A stretch of 44,383 bases of DNA from assembly GCA_903919145.1 (NCBI GenBank), contig CAIXGW010000392.1, forward strand, positions 1 through 44,383, written 5' to 3'. A model generated the notes under the pieces. The model had not been told where the DNA came from, searched no databases, and worked only from the letters and a program-made list of their open reading frames with translations. Source of the DNA: an uncultured Myxococcales bacterium. GTDB taxonomy: Bacteria; Myxococcota_A; UBA9042. The position numbers and the translations under genes are program-made. Below are positions 10,509 to 18,526 of the stretch, in pieces; within the stretch, counting starts at the first letter, position 1; every line of letters begins with the position of its first letter.

Positions 10509-12053
10509 ATGCTGGCAAAAGTGTGGACCGCGGCCCTGATCGGCGTTGACGCCCGCCCGGTGGAAGTCGAGTGCGATGTCGGCGGCGGCGTGCCAGATTT
10601 CAGCACCGTGGGCCTTGCCGAGCTGGCCGTCAAGGAAGCGCGGGTGCGGGTGCGCAGCGCCATTCGCCACAGCCGGCTGCCCTTTCCGCAGGGGCGGGTC
10701 ACCGTCAATCTGGCCCCGGCCGACCTGCGCAAAGACGGCACCAGCTTTGACCTGCCAGTGGCGCTGGCGGTCCTGACCGGCGATGGCTGTCTGCCGCTTG
10801 CGGCATTGCGCAACTGGGTCGCCGTGGGAGAGCTGAGCCTGAACGGGGCCCTGCGGCCGGTTTGCGGGGTGCTGGCGGTGGCGGAGATGGCCGCCCACCT
10901 CGGACTGAGCGGCGTCATCTGTCCAACCGACAACGCCGCAGAAGCGCTGGCCGTGCCCGGCATAGAGGTGCGCTGGGCTGACAATCTGGCGGATCTGGTG
11001 GCCCAGCTGCGCCAAGAGCAGGCGTGGCCCCAGGGCGTGGCGGCGCTAGCAGCGCTGCCGGTCCGCCACCCGCTGTGCTGGTCTGACGTGCGCGGCCACG
11101 AGCAGGCCAAGCGCGCCCTTGAAGTGGCGGCGGCGGGCGGCCACAACGCGGTGCTGTGTGGCACGCCGGGCACGGGAAAAACCATGCTGGCCAGGCGCTT
11201 GCCCACCATCTTGCCGCCCCTGCAGAGCGCCGAGGCCATCGAAGTGACCAAGATTCACTCCGTTGCCGGTCTGCTGCCATCGCGGACCGGGTTGCTGGCC
11301 GAGCGACCGTTTCGCGCCCCCCACCACACGGCCTCCGCAGCGTCACTGGTGGGCGGCGGCAGCATTCCCAAGCCGGGCGAAGTGTCGCTGGCCCACCGCG
11401 GTGTGCTGTTCTTGGACGAATTGGCCGAGTTTCCGCGCCATGTGCTTGAGACGCTGCGCCAGCCGCTGGAAGACGGCTACATCACCGTGACCCGTGCGCG
11501 CCAAGCCGTGCGCTTTCCGGCCCAGGCGATCGTGGTAGCGGCGCTCAATCCTTGCCCTTGTGGTCACCATGGCGGGGCCCCGGGCCGCTGCGTCTGCTCA
11601 CCTTTCGTGTTGGAGCGCTACTTGAGCCGGCTCAGCGGGCCGCTGCTGGACCGCATCGACATCCAGCTGCGGCTGCCGGCCCTGTCGGGCGATCTGCTGC
11701 GCGGCGGGCCAACCGGGGATTCCTCTGAGGTGGTGCGGCAAAGGGTCACTGCCGCACGCGAGACGCAGCGCCTGCGCTACGCCGAGTTGGCCGGCAGTGG
11801 CCGGGTGCCGACCAATGCCGATGTACAGGTAGCGGCGCTGCGCCGTCTGAGCCCGCTGGCCGCACCGGTGCATGACCTGCTGCTCAAGGCGCTGGATGTC
11901 TATGGCCTGTCGCCCAGGGCCCACGACCGGGTGTGGCGGGTAGCCCGCACGCTGGCCGACCTGGATGGCAGTGCGCACATCGAGGCGGGCCACATTGGCG
12001 AGGCGCTGCAGTACCGCTGGTTTGACCGCAAGGCCGCTGCCTCGTCGCTCTGA
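10509..12053 (+). CDS. comM: ComM/YifB-type Mg-chelatase-like AAA+ helicase
   Basis: ComM-family proteins are AAA+ hexamers. In natural transformation ComM acts as a bidirectional helicase promoting branch migration of incoming single-stranded DNA. This 514-residue protein has all three parts. The N-terminal ChlI-like domain reads GVPDFSTVGL, then DLRKDGTSFDLPVAL near residue 75. The ATPase core has Walker A GTPGTGKTM (218-226), a PFRAPHHTAS motif and Walker B VLFLDELAEF (299-308). It also has the family Cys cluster NPCPCGHHGG...CVC followed by YLSRLSGPLLDRIDI. The C-terminal Mg-chelatase domain ends GEALQYR. GGAGAACCAAG precedes the ATG. recA follows 135 bp downstream, then ssb, which fits a recombination role. 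Confidence 0.95.
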   Translation: MLAKVWTAALIGVDARPVEVECDVGGGVPDFSTVGLAELAVKEARVRVRSAIRHSRLPFPQGRVTVNLAPADLRKDGTSFDLPVALAVLTGDGCLPLAALRNWVAVGELSLNGALRPVCGVLAVAEMAAHLGLSGVICPTDNAAEALAVPGIEVRWADNLADLVAQLRQEQAWPQGVAALAALPVRHPLCWSDVRGHEQAKRALEVAAAGGHNAVLCGTPGTGKTMLARRLPTILPPLQSAEAIEVTKIHSVAGLLPSRTGLLAERPFRAPHHTASAASLVGGGSIPKPGEVSLAHRGVLFLDELAEFPRHVLETLRQPLEDGYITVTRARQAVRFPAQAIVVAALNPCPCGHHGGAPGRCVCSPFVLERYLSRLSGPLLDRIDIQLRLPALSGDLLRGGPTGDSSEVVRQRVTAARETQRLRYAELAGSGRVPTNADVQVAALRRLSPLAAPVHDLLLKALDVYGLSPRAHDRVWRVARTLADLDGSAHIEAGHIGEALQYRWFDRKAAASSL

Positions 12054-12120
12054 CGGCCCACTGCGCCGCAACCAGGATGAATCACAGACGCGCCGGTCCC
12101 CTAGAGGGCGGCGGTGCGCA

Positions 12121-12140
12121 CCTCCGCGCGGTTGCGGAGG
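12121..12140 (+). other. hairpin in the comM-recA gap
   Basis: CCTCCGC and GCGGAGG pair perfectly around the 6-base loop GCGGTT, 48 bp before the recA start codon. It could be a weak terminator after comM or part of the recA leader. No LexA-type box is recognisable in this 135-bp gap. Confidence 0.4.
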
Positions 12141-12188
12141 GCGCTGCAGAAGGCGGCCCGTGCCGCCATAGGCCAAGGAGAGAGGATC

Positions 12189-13214
12189 ATGGCAATCACA
12201 TTTGGCATTCAGGCAATCAGTGATCTCATCCGATCGGTGGAGAAGGCCTTTGGCCGTGGCACTTTGATGGCGGCGGACGGCGACGCGGTCGAGCAAGGCA
12301 TCGACGTCATCCCGACCGGCTCGTTTGCGCTCGACCGCGCGCTGGGCATCGGCGGCGTGCCCAAGGGGCGCATCATCGAGATCTACGGGCCCGAGGCGTC
12401 TGGCAAGACCACGATGGCGCTGGCAGTGGTGGCGCAGGCGCAGCGCCAGGGGGGGCTTGCGGCCTTCGTCGACGCTGAGCATGCCTTGGACTTGCGCTAC
12501 GCGCGGATGCTGGGGGTGGATTGTTCGCGGATGCTGCTCAGCCAGCCCGACTGCGGCGAACAGGCGATGGACGTGGTCGAGGCGCTGGTTCGCTCCGGCC
12601 AGGTCAGCGTGGTGGTGGTGGACTCTGTAGCGGCGCTGACGCCCAAGGCAGAGATCGACGGCGAGATGGGCGACAACCACGTGGGCTTGCAGGCTCGGCT
12701 GATGTCGCGGGCGATGCGCAAGCTGGCGTCGCTGGCCCACCAGACGGGCACCACGCTCATCTTCATCAACCAAATTCGCATGAAGATCGGCGTCATCATG
12801 GGCAGCCCAGAGACCACGACGGGCGGCAATGCCCTCAAGTTCTACGCCTCGGTGCGCTTGGACGTGCGGCGCATCGGCGGCATCAAGAAAGACGAGGCGA
12901 TGCTCGGCAACCGGCTGCGCATCAAGGTGGTCAAGAACAAGCTGGCGCCGCCGTTTCGCCAGTGCGAGATCGACCTGCTGTTCAGCCAGGGCTTTTGCCG
13001 CGAGGCAGAGGTCTTTGACCTGGGCGTGGGCCAGGGGGTGCTCAGCCGCAGCGGGGCCTTCTACCGCCTGGGCGATGAGCTGGTGGGCCAGGGGCGCGAC
13101 CGCGCCATTGCCGAGCTCAAGGCCCGCCCCGAGCTGTGCGCGCGCCTGGAAGCGCTGCTGGGCGATGACACTTCGGCTGCCGCCAGCGCGGTTGAAGTGG
13201 AAGAGGCTGCGTGA
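12189..13214 (+). CDS. recA: recombinase RecA
   Basis: RecA forms filaments on single-stranded DNA and drives strand exchange and the SOS response. The ATG at 12189 is preferred because AAGGAGAGAGGATC lies directly upstream and the N-terminus then fits the family (341 residues). Landmarks are Walker A GPEASGKT (67-74, usually GPESSGKT), the catalytic-Glu segment FVDAEHALD (93-101), Walker B VVVVD, loop 1 [27 protein letters not shown], loop 2 [16 protein letters not shown], and [10 protein letters not shown]. Two departures stand out. The very conserved MFGNPETTTGG reads [11 protein letters not shown], and the N-terminal helix [13 protein letters not shown] differs from the usual LxxALxQIEKxFG. 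The C-terminal tail is short and only mildly acidic. Some myxobacteria carry two RecA proteins; whether this is the main or the second copy cannot be told from the window. Confidence 0.97.
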   Translation: MAITFGIQAISDLIRSVEKAFGRGTLMAADGDAVEQGIDVIPTGSFALDRALGIGGVPKGRIIEIYGPEASGKTTMALAVVAQAQRQGGLAAFVDAEHALDLRYARMLGVDCSRMLLSQPDCGEQAMDVVEALVRSGQVSVVVVDSVAALTPKAEIDGEMGDNHVGLQARLMSRAMRKLASLAHQTGTTLIFINQIRMKIGVIMGSPETTTGGNALKFYASVRLDVRRIGGIKKDEAMLGNRLRIKVVKNKLAPPFRQCEIDLLFSQGFCREAEVFDLGVGQGVLSRSGAFYRLGDELVGQGRDRAIAELKARPELCARLEALLGDDTSAAASAVEVEEAA

Positions 13215-13237
13215 TCGCTTGGGTGGCGCGCAATCGC

Positions 13238-13335
13238 CACAGCCGCCTACAGCACTGGCTGTGGGCCCAACAGATGCCTGGGGGCTGTGTAGGCCCCCGG
13301 TACAAGGCGCAGCAGCCACAGGACGGCTGCTGCGC
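13238..13335 (+). other. three consecutive hairpins between recA and ssb
   Basis: Hairpin A pairs CCACAGCC (13237-13244) with GGCTGTGG (13257-13264). Hairpin B pairs 13278-13285 with 13293-13300 (GGGGGC/GCCCCC core, 7-base loop). Hairpin C pairs GCGCAGCAGCC (13307-13317) with GGCTGCTGCGC (13325-13335) perfectly around ACAGGAC. Together they span most of the first half of the 227-bp gap. There is no T-run, so this may be a factor-dependent terminator, an RNA-stability element or a structured ssb leader. Confidence 0.5.
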
Positions 13336-13441
13336 ACGTCAAGGCACCGGGCCAGACTCCAGCGACCGCACGGCGGCGTGGACCCCAGGCGCGGTGCAAG
13401 CGCACACCCTCCAAGCAGGAGCTGTGCAGGAGAACAAGAAG

Positions 13442-13822
13442 ATGAATGACCTGAACAAAGTGATGCTGATCGGCCGCATTGGTGCCAAGCCAGAGCTGCG
13501 CAAGACCAACGCCGGCGACCCGGTGTGCCGCCTGCGGGTGGCGACCTCGCACGGCGTGCAGCAAGAGGGCAAGGCCGAGCGCGAGACCCTGTGGCACACC
13601 GTGGTGGCCTTTGACCGGCTGGCGGAGCTGTGCGCCGAGCACCTCGACAAGGGTCGGCTGGTGTTCGTCGAAGGGGCCCTGCGCGCCGATTCGTGGCGCG
13701 ACAAGGAGGGGGTGGTGCACGACAACCGCGAGGTTCGCGCCCACCACATCCACTTCCTGGGTGGTCGCGGCGACAACCAGCGCGACGGCAACCGCGCCAG
13801 CGGCCAAAAGCTGGCTGCGTAG
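13442..13822 (+). CDS. ssb: single-stranded DNA-binding protein, short form
   Basis: The ATG at 13442, preceded by AGGAGAACAAGAAG, gives 126 residues that begin in the family manner (MNDLNKVMLIGRIGAKPELR). The OB fold is complete: LRVATSHG, ETLWHTVVAFDRLAELC, KGRLVFVEGALR and REVRAHHIHFLGG. The protein then stops about 20 residues after the fold, at GQKLAA. The Gly/Pro/Gln-rich linker and the acidic tip (DDDIPF-like), which recruit partner proteins in canonical SSB, are missing. An upstream in-frame ATG at 13211 would add an unrelated Pro/Cys-rich leader across the hairpins and is rejected. The position after comM and recA suggests a recombination or DNA-uptake SSB rather than the replication SSB, but that is inference. 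Confidence 0.93.
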   Translation: MNDLNKVMLIGRIGAKPELRKTNAGDPVCRLRVATSHGVQQEGKAERETLWHTVVAFDRLAELCAEHLDKGRLVFVEGALRADSWRDKEGVVHDNREVRAHHIHFLGGRGDNQRDGNRASGQKLAA

Positions 13823-14184
13823 GGGCTCCACAGCGGCAATTCGGTCGAGAGGTTGACGAGGCGCGGCTGGCCGATGGGCATCGCCCGCCACGGCGACCGG
13901 CGCAGCGCCCGCGGACGCTGCTTCGACCCGGATGGCACCCGGGTCAATTACGCTGGCCACGGGTCCGGCCGCTAGGTTGGATTCCAAGGGGTTGGCTGAC
14001 CCGTGAAGCAGGCGCCGGGGCGGCCGCCGGGGGAAACCCTCGGCGGGCCGCCTCGGCGGCGTCGGCGGAAGCCTGTCGGTGGTCCCTGCTGGCTCCGCTG
14101 GTTCTTGAACGGTCAGCTGAAGGGCGCCGCATTTTGCCCACCCACCCATGGCTGGTGCTGCCCGGCCGGGGCGAGAAGGCGCGC
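13823..14184. other. convergent intergenic region
   Basis: These 362 bp lie between ssb (plus) and the helicase gene (minus). Apart from the hairpin at 14024-14046 and further GC-rich inverted repeats just after it, I see nothing. Open frames here lack ribosome sites and protein-like composition. Confidence 0.5.
14024..14046. terminator. 10-bp hairpin, candidate terminator between convergent genes
   Basis: CCGCCGGGGG pairs with CCCTCGGCGG around an AAA loop, with one G-T wobble. It lies between the stop codons of ssb and the minus-strand helicase gene, where a bidirectional terminator is expected. No T-run follows on either strand. Confidence 0.4.
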
Positions 14185-15708
14185 CTACCTGAGCGGCTCT
14201 ATGCGCACTGTCTTGCCCTTGATCCGCAGCCGGCCAAGGGCGATCAGCTGGCGGCTCACGGCCAAAGTAACAGCTACATAGGAGAATTCATCGTGAATTT
14301 CGATGCGCCCAATGTCGGCAGCCGCGCAGCCGCCCTCGCCACTCAGGGCGCCCAGGATGTCGCCAGCCCGTAGCTTGTCTTTGCGGCCGGCTCGCACCAG
14401 CAGAGTTGCCATCTCCGCGGTCGCGGGCGCTGCTGGACCCGCCTCCTTGCTTGCCTTGCCCCGCCCAGCCCCGGCCGGCGGCACCGGTCGCTCAGGCAGC
14501 GGCCGTGGCTCAATGTAGCCGCCACAGGCCTGAGCGGCCTGGGCCAGCCGCTCGGCATCGCCGGAGGTCGCCAGCGAAATCGCCAGGCCCGGCGCGCCCG
14601 CCCGGCCGGTACGACCGATGCGGTGCACGTAAACTTCAGGGGCGGGCGGCAGCTCGAAATTGATCACGGCATCAATGCCGGCGATGTCCAGGCCGCGGGC
14701 CGCCACGTCGGTAGCGACCAGCACCCGCTTGCTGCCGTTGCGAAATTTGGCCAGCACCCGGTCGCGGTCGCGCTGCTCCAGGTCGCCGTGCAGGGCATCG
14801 ACGCTGTGGCCTTCCTCAGCCAGATCCGCGGCCACTTGGCGCACGCTATCCTTGAAGTTGCAGAAGATGAGCACGCTGCTGGCCGCAGCAAGTTGCGGAC
14901 CCGCCAGTACCGCCAGCAAGGCCTGCGGGCGCTGCGCGGCCGTCACATGGTGGGCGATCTGCTGAATCTGCGGCTTGGTGCGCGCGGTGCCGGCGATGGT
15001 GACCCGCTGCGGCGAGCGCATCCAGGTGCGGCTCATCGCAGCGATAGCTCCGGGCATCGTCGCCGAAAACAGCAGGGTCTGCCGCTCTTTGGGCAAAACT
15101 GTCAGGATTTTCTCTACGGTAGGCAGAAAGCCCATGTCGAGCATGCGGTCCGCTTCGTCCAGGACAGCGATGCGCAAGCCGTTGAAGTCCAACTCTTTGG
15201 CCAGCAGATCGAGCACCCGCCCCGGCGTGCCCACCACCACATGTACACCGCTGTCCAGGGCCTTGCGCTGCGGGCCAGAGGGCTGGCCGCCGGCGACCAC
15301 CAGTACCCGCAACCCAGGACGGTGGCGCCCCAAGGTGCGGATCGCCGTGCCGACCTGGGCAGCCAGCTCGCGGGTCGGACACAGCACCAGGGCCTGCACG
15401 CTGGTTTCCTGCAGGTCCAGCCGCTCGAGCATGGGCAGCCCAAAGGCCACCGTTTTGCCGCTGCCGGTTGCCGACTGCCCGACCAGGTCGCGTCCGGCCA
15501 GCAGCACCGGAATCGCCTGTGCCTGGATGGGAGTGGGCTGGGTGTAGCCCAACTCGTGGACGACGCGCAGCGAAGGGGCAGCCAGCCCCAACCCTTCAAA
15601 AGAGGCCAGAGGCGCAGGAGCAGAGTCGGGCGAGAGCATAGGGGACCGTGCAGACAGGGCCAGAGGGGCACCGCGATCAAGGGGGGCAGGGGCCAGCCGA
15701 GCTGACAT
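14185..15708 (-). CDS. dbpA: DEAD-box RNA helicase, DbpA type
   Basis: DbpA-type helicases remodel 23S rRNA during large-subunit assembly. The core motifs are all present: Q motif GYTQPTPIQ, Walker A ATGSGKT, PTREL, TPGRVLD, DEAD in VLDEADRMLDMGF, SAT in LLFSATMP, ATDVAARGLDI and HRIGRTGRAG. The last ~75 residues form a DbpA RNA-binding domain (LLVRAGRKDKLRAGDILGAL, then IGRIEIHDEFSYVAV, then IKGKTVRIEPL), which targets hairpin 92 of 23S rRNA in the known enzymes. The start is uncertain: ATG at 15708 (507 residues) or ATG at 15639, which fits the family N-terminus better. Neither has a clear ribosome site. The gene lies about 30 bp behind the radical SAM gene on the same strand. Confidence 0.92.
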   Translation of the reverse strand: MSARLAPAPLDRGAPLALSARSPMLSPDSAPAPLASFEGLGLAAPSLRVVHELGYTQPTPIQAQAIPVLLAGRDLVGQSATGSGKTVAFGLPMLERLDLQETSVQALVLCPTRELAAQVGTAIRTLGRHRPGLRVLVVAGGQPSGPQRKALDSGVHVVVGTPGRVLDLLAKELDFNGLRIAVLDEADRMLDMGFLPTVEKILTVLPKERQTLLFSATMPGAIAAMSRTWMRSPQRVTIAGTARTKPQIQQIAHHVTAAQRPQALLAVLAGPQLAAASSVLIFCNFKDSVRQVAADLAEEGHSVDALHGDLEQRDRDRVLAKFRNGSKRVLVATDVAARGLDIAGIDAVINFELPPAPEVYVHRIGRTGRAGAPGLAISLATSGDAERLAQAAQACGGYIEPRPLPERPVPPAGAGRGKASKEAGPAAPATAEMATLLVRAGRKDKLRAGDILGALSGEGGCAAADIGRIEIHDEFSYVAVTLAVSRQLIALGRLRIKGKTVRIEPLR

Positions 15709-15738
15709 CAGCAAAGCAAGCAAGTGCTTGGAGCCGCT

Positions 15739-17091
15739 TCAGACCGGCGCAGTGGGCGTTGGCAGCGGCAGCTTCTGGCCCGGCAGGGGGCCCGGGTGGC
15801 CGTACTTGGTCTTGGGCGGATTGAAGTAGCCAAAGCGCAGTTTGGGAAACCGCCGGCGCAGCTCGTGGATCGCCGCGATGACTCCCATCGGCTCCTGGAC
15901 CGAGCCCTCGGGCAGCAGCTTGAGGTACAGCTCCGGGTCGATGTTGAGGTTGCGCAGCTGGATGAGGTGGACGCCGCCTTGTTCAATAAAGCGCGACAGG
16001 GCCTCGACTTCGGCCCAGGTGTCCGACACGCCCGGAAAGACAAACCAATTGATAGAGACATACTTGCCGCGGCTGCTCATCTCCCTGGCCGACTGCAGCA
16101 CGTGATCGATCGTGTAGCCGCGCGGCCGGTAGTAGGCGTTGTAGAGGGCCGGCTGGGCCGAGTTCATCGAGATGCGAATCGCGTCCAGTCCGGCGTCAGC
16201 CAGCCGCGCCACGACTTTGGGCAGAGAGGCGTTGCTGTTGAGGTTGACGACCCCGGCGCTGGTTCGCTCGCGGATGCCGCGCACGGTCGCTTCAAGCACC
16301 TTGCCCTGCATCAGAGGCTCGCCTTCGCAGCCCTGGCCAAAGCTGACCACGCCATTGGGCACGCGCTGCAAGTGCAGCACCGCCAATTCCACCAGGTCCT
16401 TGGCGATGGCCGGAATGGCAATGCGCTCGTGGTTGGCAGAGAACGTCGACTCCGACTGGTCGGAAATGCAGCCCACGCACGCGGCATTGCAGGTACTGGC
16501 GGCGGGCATGGGCGCTTCCCAGCGGCCCAGGAAGAAATTCTGCGCCGCCCGGCAGTGGTATACCAGCGCACAGTGCTCTATGTGCTTGATCGCCAGATTG
16601 TTGGGCAAAGAGGTGCGCAGCTGGGTCACCCCGGCCTGGACTTGGTCGATGTCAAAGCGGTAAGGGTCCTGGCGCTGGTCCGCGTCGATGCGCAGGGCGG
16701 GCACCACAAACCGGCCATTCTTCCAGCCGATCGCCGTATAGGCGTACAGGGTCAGGTCAGGTGCTCCTGGCCGCGTGTCATAGGCCGGGTGGAGCAGGCG
16801 GGCATAGGCTGGCGCCACAAACGCAGCAACTGCCTGTAGCTCGCCGGTGTTCTCGTCTCCCACTACCTCAATGGGCTCATCGGTCAAGGGATCGACAGCC
16901 CATGGCGCGCGGCCGGGCAGAACAAACACATCAGAGCCTTTGGGCAAGGTGATGAGCTCGTGGTCCAGCGGCTTGCGCCAGCTCTCGCCGTCCCAAGCCA
17001 ACATGGCAAGGTGCGGGTGGTCAAAGATGTTGCCGTTGCAGTCGGCGACCATGGCGCGGGCAAAGTCGTGGCGAGAAGAGGCTTGGCTCAC
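15739..17091 (-). CDS. radical SAM protein of unknown substrate
   Basis: This 450-residue protein starts at a GTG preceded by AAGGAAACCGCCC. The SAM-binding cluster motif is CNAACVGC (Cys201, 205, 208; CX3CX2C). It is followed by GQGCEGEPLM (GGE-like), NLNSNAS, an AGLDAIRISMNS strand and YYRPRGYTIDHVL, all as in radical SAM TIM barrels. Unusually, about 195 residues precede the cluster, including two more cysteines (174 and 180) just before it. The short C-terminal part has no cysteine-rich SPASM-type motif, so the substrate cannot be guessed from an accessory cluster. It sits between an outer-membrane-like protein gene and the DbpA gene, which does not reveal a pathway. Confidence 0.85.
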   Translation of the reverse strand: MSQASSRHDFARAMVADCNGNIFDHPHLAMLAWDGESWRKPLDHELITLPKGSDVFVLPGRAPWAVDPLTDEPIEVVGDENTGELQAVAAFVAPAYARLLHPAYDTRPGAPDLTLYAYTAIGWKNGRFVVPALRIDADQRQDPYRFDIDQVQAGVTQLRTSLPNNLAIKHIEHCALVYHCRAAQNFFLGRWEAPMPAASTCNAACVGCISDQSESTFSANHERIAIPAIAKDLVELAVLHLQRVPNGVVSFGQGCEGEPLMQGKVLEATVRGIRERTSAGVVNLNSNASLPKVVARLADAGLDAIRISMNSAQPALYNAYYRPRGYTIDHVLQSAREMSSRGKYVSINWFVFPGVSDTWAEVEALSRFIEQGGVHLIQLRNLNIDPELYLKLLPEGSVQEPMGVIAAIHELRRRFPKLRFGYFNPPKTKYGHPGPLPGQKLPLPTPTAPV

Positions 17092-17126
17092 GGGCGGTTT
17101 CCTTGGGTCGGGCAGGGGCGCGGTGC

Positions 17127-17139
17127 GGGGGGGGGGGGG
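17127..17139. repeat. 13-base G homopolymer (C13 on the coding strand) upstream of the radical SAM gene
   Basis: An uninterrupted run of 13 G lies in the 63-bp gap between the stop codon at 17155 and the radical SAM start at 17091. It is 35 bp upstream of that GTG. Runs of this length are prone to slippage in replication and also to sequencing error. Confidence 0.9.
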
Positions 17140-17154
17140 CAGGCTGGCAAAGAG

Positions 17155-18348
17155 CTATAGGGTCAGCTGGGCATTGAGCATGGCGTTGAAGCTGGCTGGC
17201 GAGCCCAGGTTGATGCCGCCGACCGGGGTCCGCTCTCCATCCCCCGCTTTGGCCAGGGGCGCCTGCACCGCCAAGCCTATCATGGCCTTGCGCAGGTAGA
17301 AGCGCGCGCCGGCGGTCAGAAAGAACGTGTTGTTGTAGCTCTTGGCGTTGCTGACGTTGAATAGACCATCGAATTCCAAAGATAACCCCAGCAGGCCCAG
17401 GTCGGCCAGGATCGCGGCGCCAGTATCGAAGTAGCGCATAGTCTTGAGATCGTTCAGCGGCGTGGCATCTTTGTCTTTGTCGCTAAACGGGTGCATCTCT
17501 ACAAACTCGCCTCGCAGCGTGACATCAAAGATCGCAAGCTCCGCCGCCACCATCCCATACCCCGTCCAGGAGAAGTAGTCGTGCAGAAAACGCGGACTGG
17601 CGCGGACGTTGGACAGCGCGATCGTGTCCGAGTCCTCCGAGCCCAGCGGTGCCCAGGCAGAGCCGCCCACAGAGAACCCAATGGACCGGTTGGTGGCGCC
17701 AAAGGCGTGACCCAGGCGCACGTCGATGCCGGGATTGCCCAGCACCACCCTCTCATTCTTGCTGGTGTAGAAGCCGGCCAGCGGCACCATCGCGGTTATC
17801 TGGGCAGGCCCCACAATCACGCCGGCAAAGGGCTCTAGCGCAAAAGTGGTGGTCGGCTCGGTCTCGTTGTAGATCGCCACCACCTCGGCGAGCATCTTGA
17901 GCTTCTTGGCGTCGATCTGATCGACCTGGGCCTCTTGCGCTGGCGTCAGCTGACCCTGAGCCTTGAGCTCGGCCTTCAATTGCGCTTTGAATTGATCGAT
18001 TTGCCCACTATCGGCCATGGCCTTGACCTGGGCCGGATCGACGTACTGCACGTAGTCGACCACCTTGGCGGCGTCTGGGTTCTGCTTGGTGTAGGCATCG
18101 ACCTGGCTCTTGACCACCGATTGGATCACCGCCTTGACCGGGGCGACCTGGAAACTGGCGCCGGCAAAAAACCGCCGGTCTCCAGAGCGTTGCACCATCG
18201 ACTTGCCAGAGAACAGGTCAGCGTCCTTGAAGGGGTCGCCAAAAGCTCCTGGAATTACTGAAAACGACAGGACGCCGAGCGCCACAGCTGCCCAGACCTT
18301 GCCAAGCAGGCGGCGCCGGCCGGGCATCCATGTCAGCTTGAACTGCAT
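17155..18348 (-). CDS. exported, outer-membrane-barrel-like protein
   Basis: This 397-residue protein starts at an ATG with AGGAG 9 bp upstream. It begins with a signal peptide: basic n-region GRRRLLGK, hydrophobic core AAVALGVLSFS, and likely cleavage after AFG (~37). Residues 75-150 are Lys/Gln/Asp-rich and probably helical. After about residue 160 the sequence alternates in beta-strand fashion with aromatic girdle residues (TTTFALEPFAGVIVG, SIGFSVGGSAWAPLG, GMVAAELAIFDVTLRG, NTFFLTAGARFYL). It ends in ASFNAMLNAQLTL, like a final barrel strand. An outer-membrane channel or porin-like role is inference; I cannot name a family. It faces the GT-C operon divergently across 178 bp and precedes the radical SAM gene. 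Confidence 0.7.
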   Translation of the reverse strand: MQFKLTWMPGRRRLLGKVWAAVALGVLSFSVIPGAFGDPFKDADLFSGKSMVQRSGDRRFFAGASFQVAPVKAVIQSVVKSQVDAYTKQNPDAAKVVDYVQYVDPAQVKAMADSGQIDQFKAQLKAELKAQGQLTPAQEAQVDQIDAKKLKMLAEVVAIYNETEPTTTFALEPFAGVIVGPAQITAMVPLAGFYTSKNERVVLGNPGIDVRLGHAFGATNRSIGFSVGGSAWAPLGSEDSDTIALSNVRASPRFLHDYFSWTGYGMVAAELAIFDVTLRGEFVEMHPFSDKDKDATPLNDLKTMRYFDTGAAILADLGLLGLSLEFDGLFNVSNAKSYNNTFFLTAGARFYLRKAMIGLAVQAPLAKAGDGERTPVGGINLGSPASFNAMLNAQLTL

Positions 18349-18460
18349 CTGGGGGCTCCTGGGTGGCAGATTTCTTGAGGGTGCTAGTGCCTTGCCTGCA
18401 TGCTAGGACTCGCACGGCGTCGACGCAACCAACCCGCCTGGTGAGACGGCGGCGCGGCGC

Positions 18461-18490
18461 TTGGCGAATTCTTCTGGGGTGCCGTACACT
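18461..18490 (+). promoter_or_regulatory. possible sigma-70 promoter of the GT-C operon
   Basis: TTGGCG (18461-18466) and TACACT (18485-18490) are 18 bp apart and 36 bp upstream of the ATG at 18527. Each box matches the consensus at four of six positions. Confidence 0.35.
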
Positions 18491-18526
18491 GCCGCCCCCG
18501 CCTTTGCCGCTGCGGGGGGTGCGACG

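Noticed and set aside
12054-12188. LexA box in front of recA
   Set aside because: No sequence resembling known LexA sites of this group or of E. coli or Bacillus is present in the gap.
11598-13337. Open frame of 579 codons on the minus strand opposite comM and recA
   Set aside because: Antisense to two clear genes, composition typical of reverse-frame translation, no ribosome site.
13211-13441. N-terminal extension of SSB starting right after recA
   Set aside because: The extra 77 residues are read from the three hairpins, resemble nothing, and a proper ribosome site precedes the ATG at 13442.
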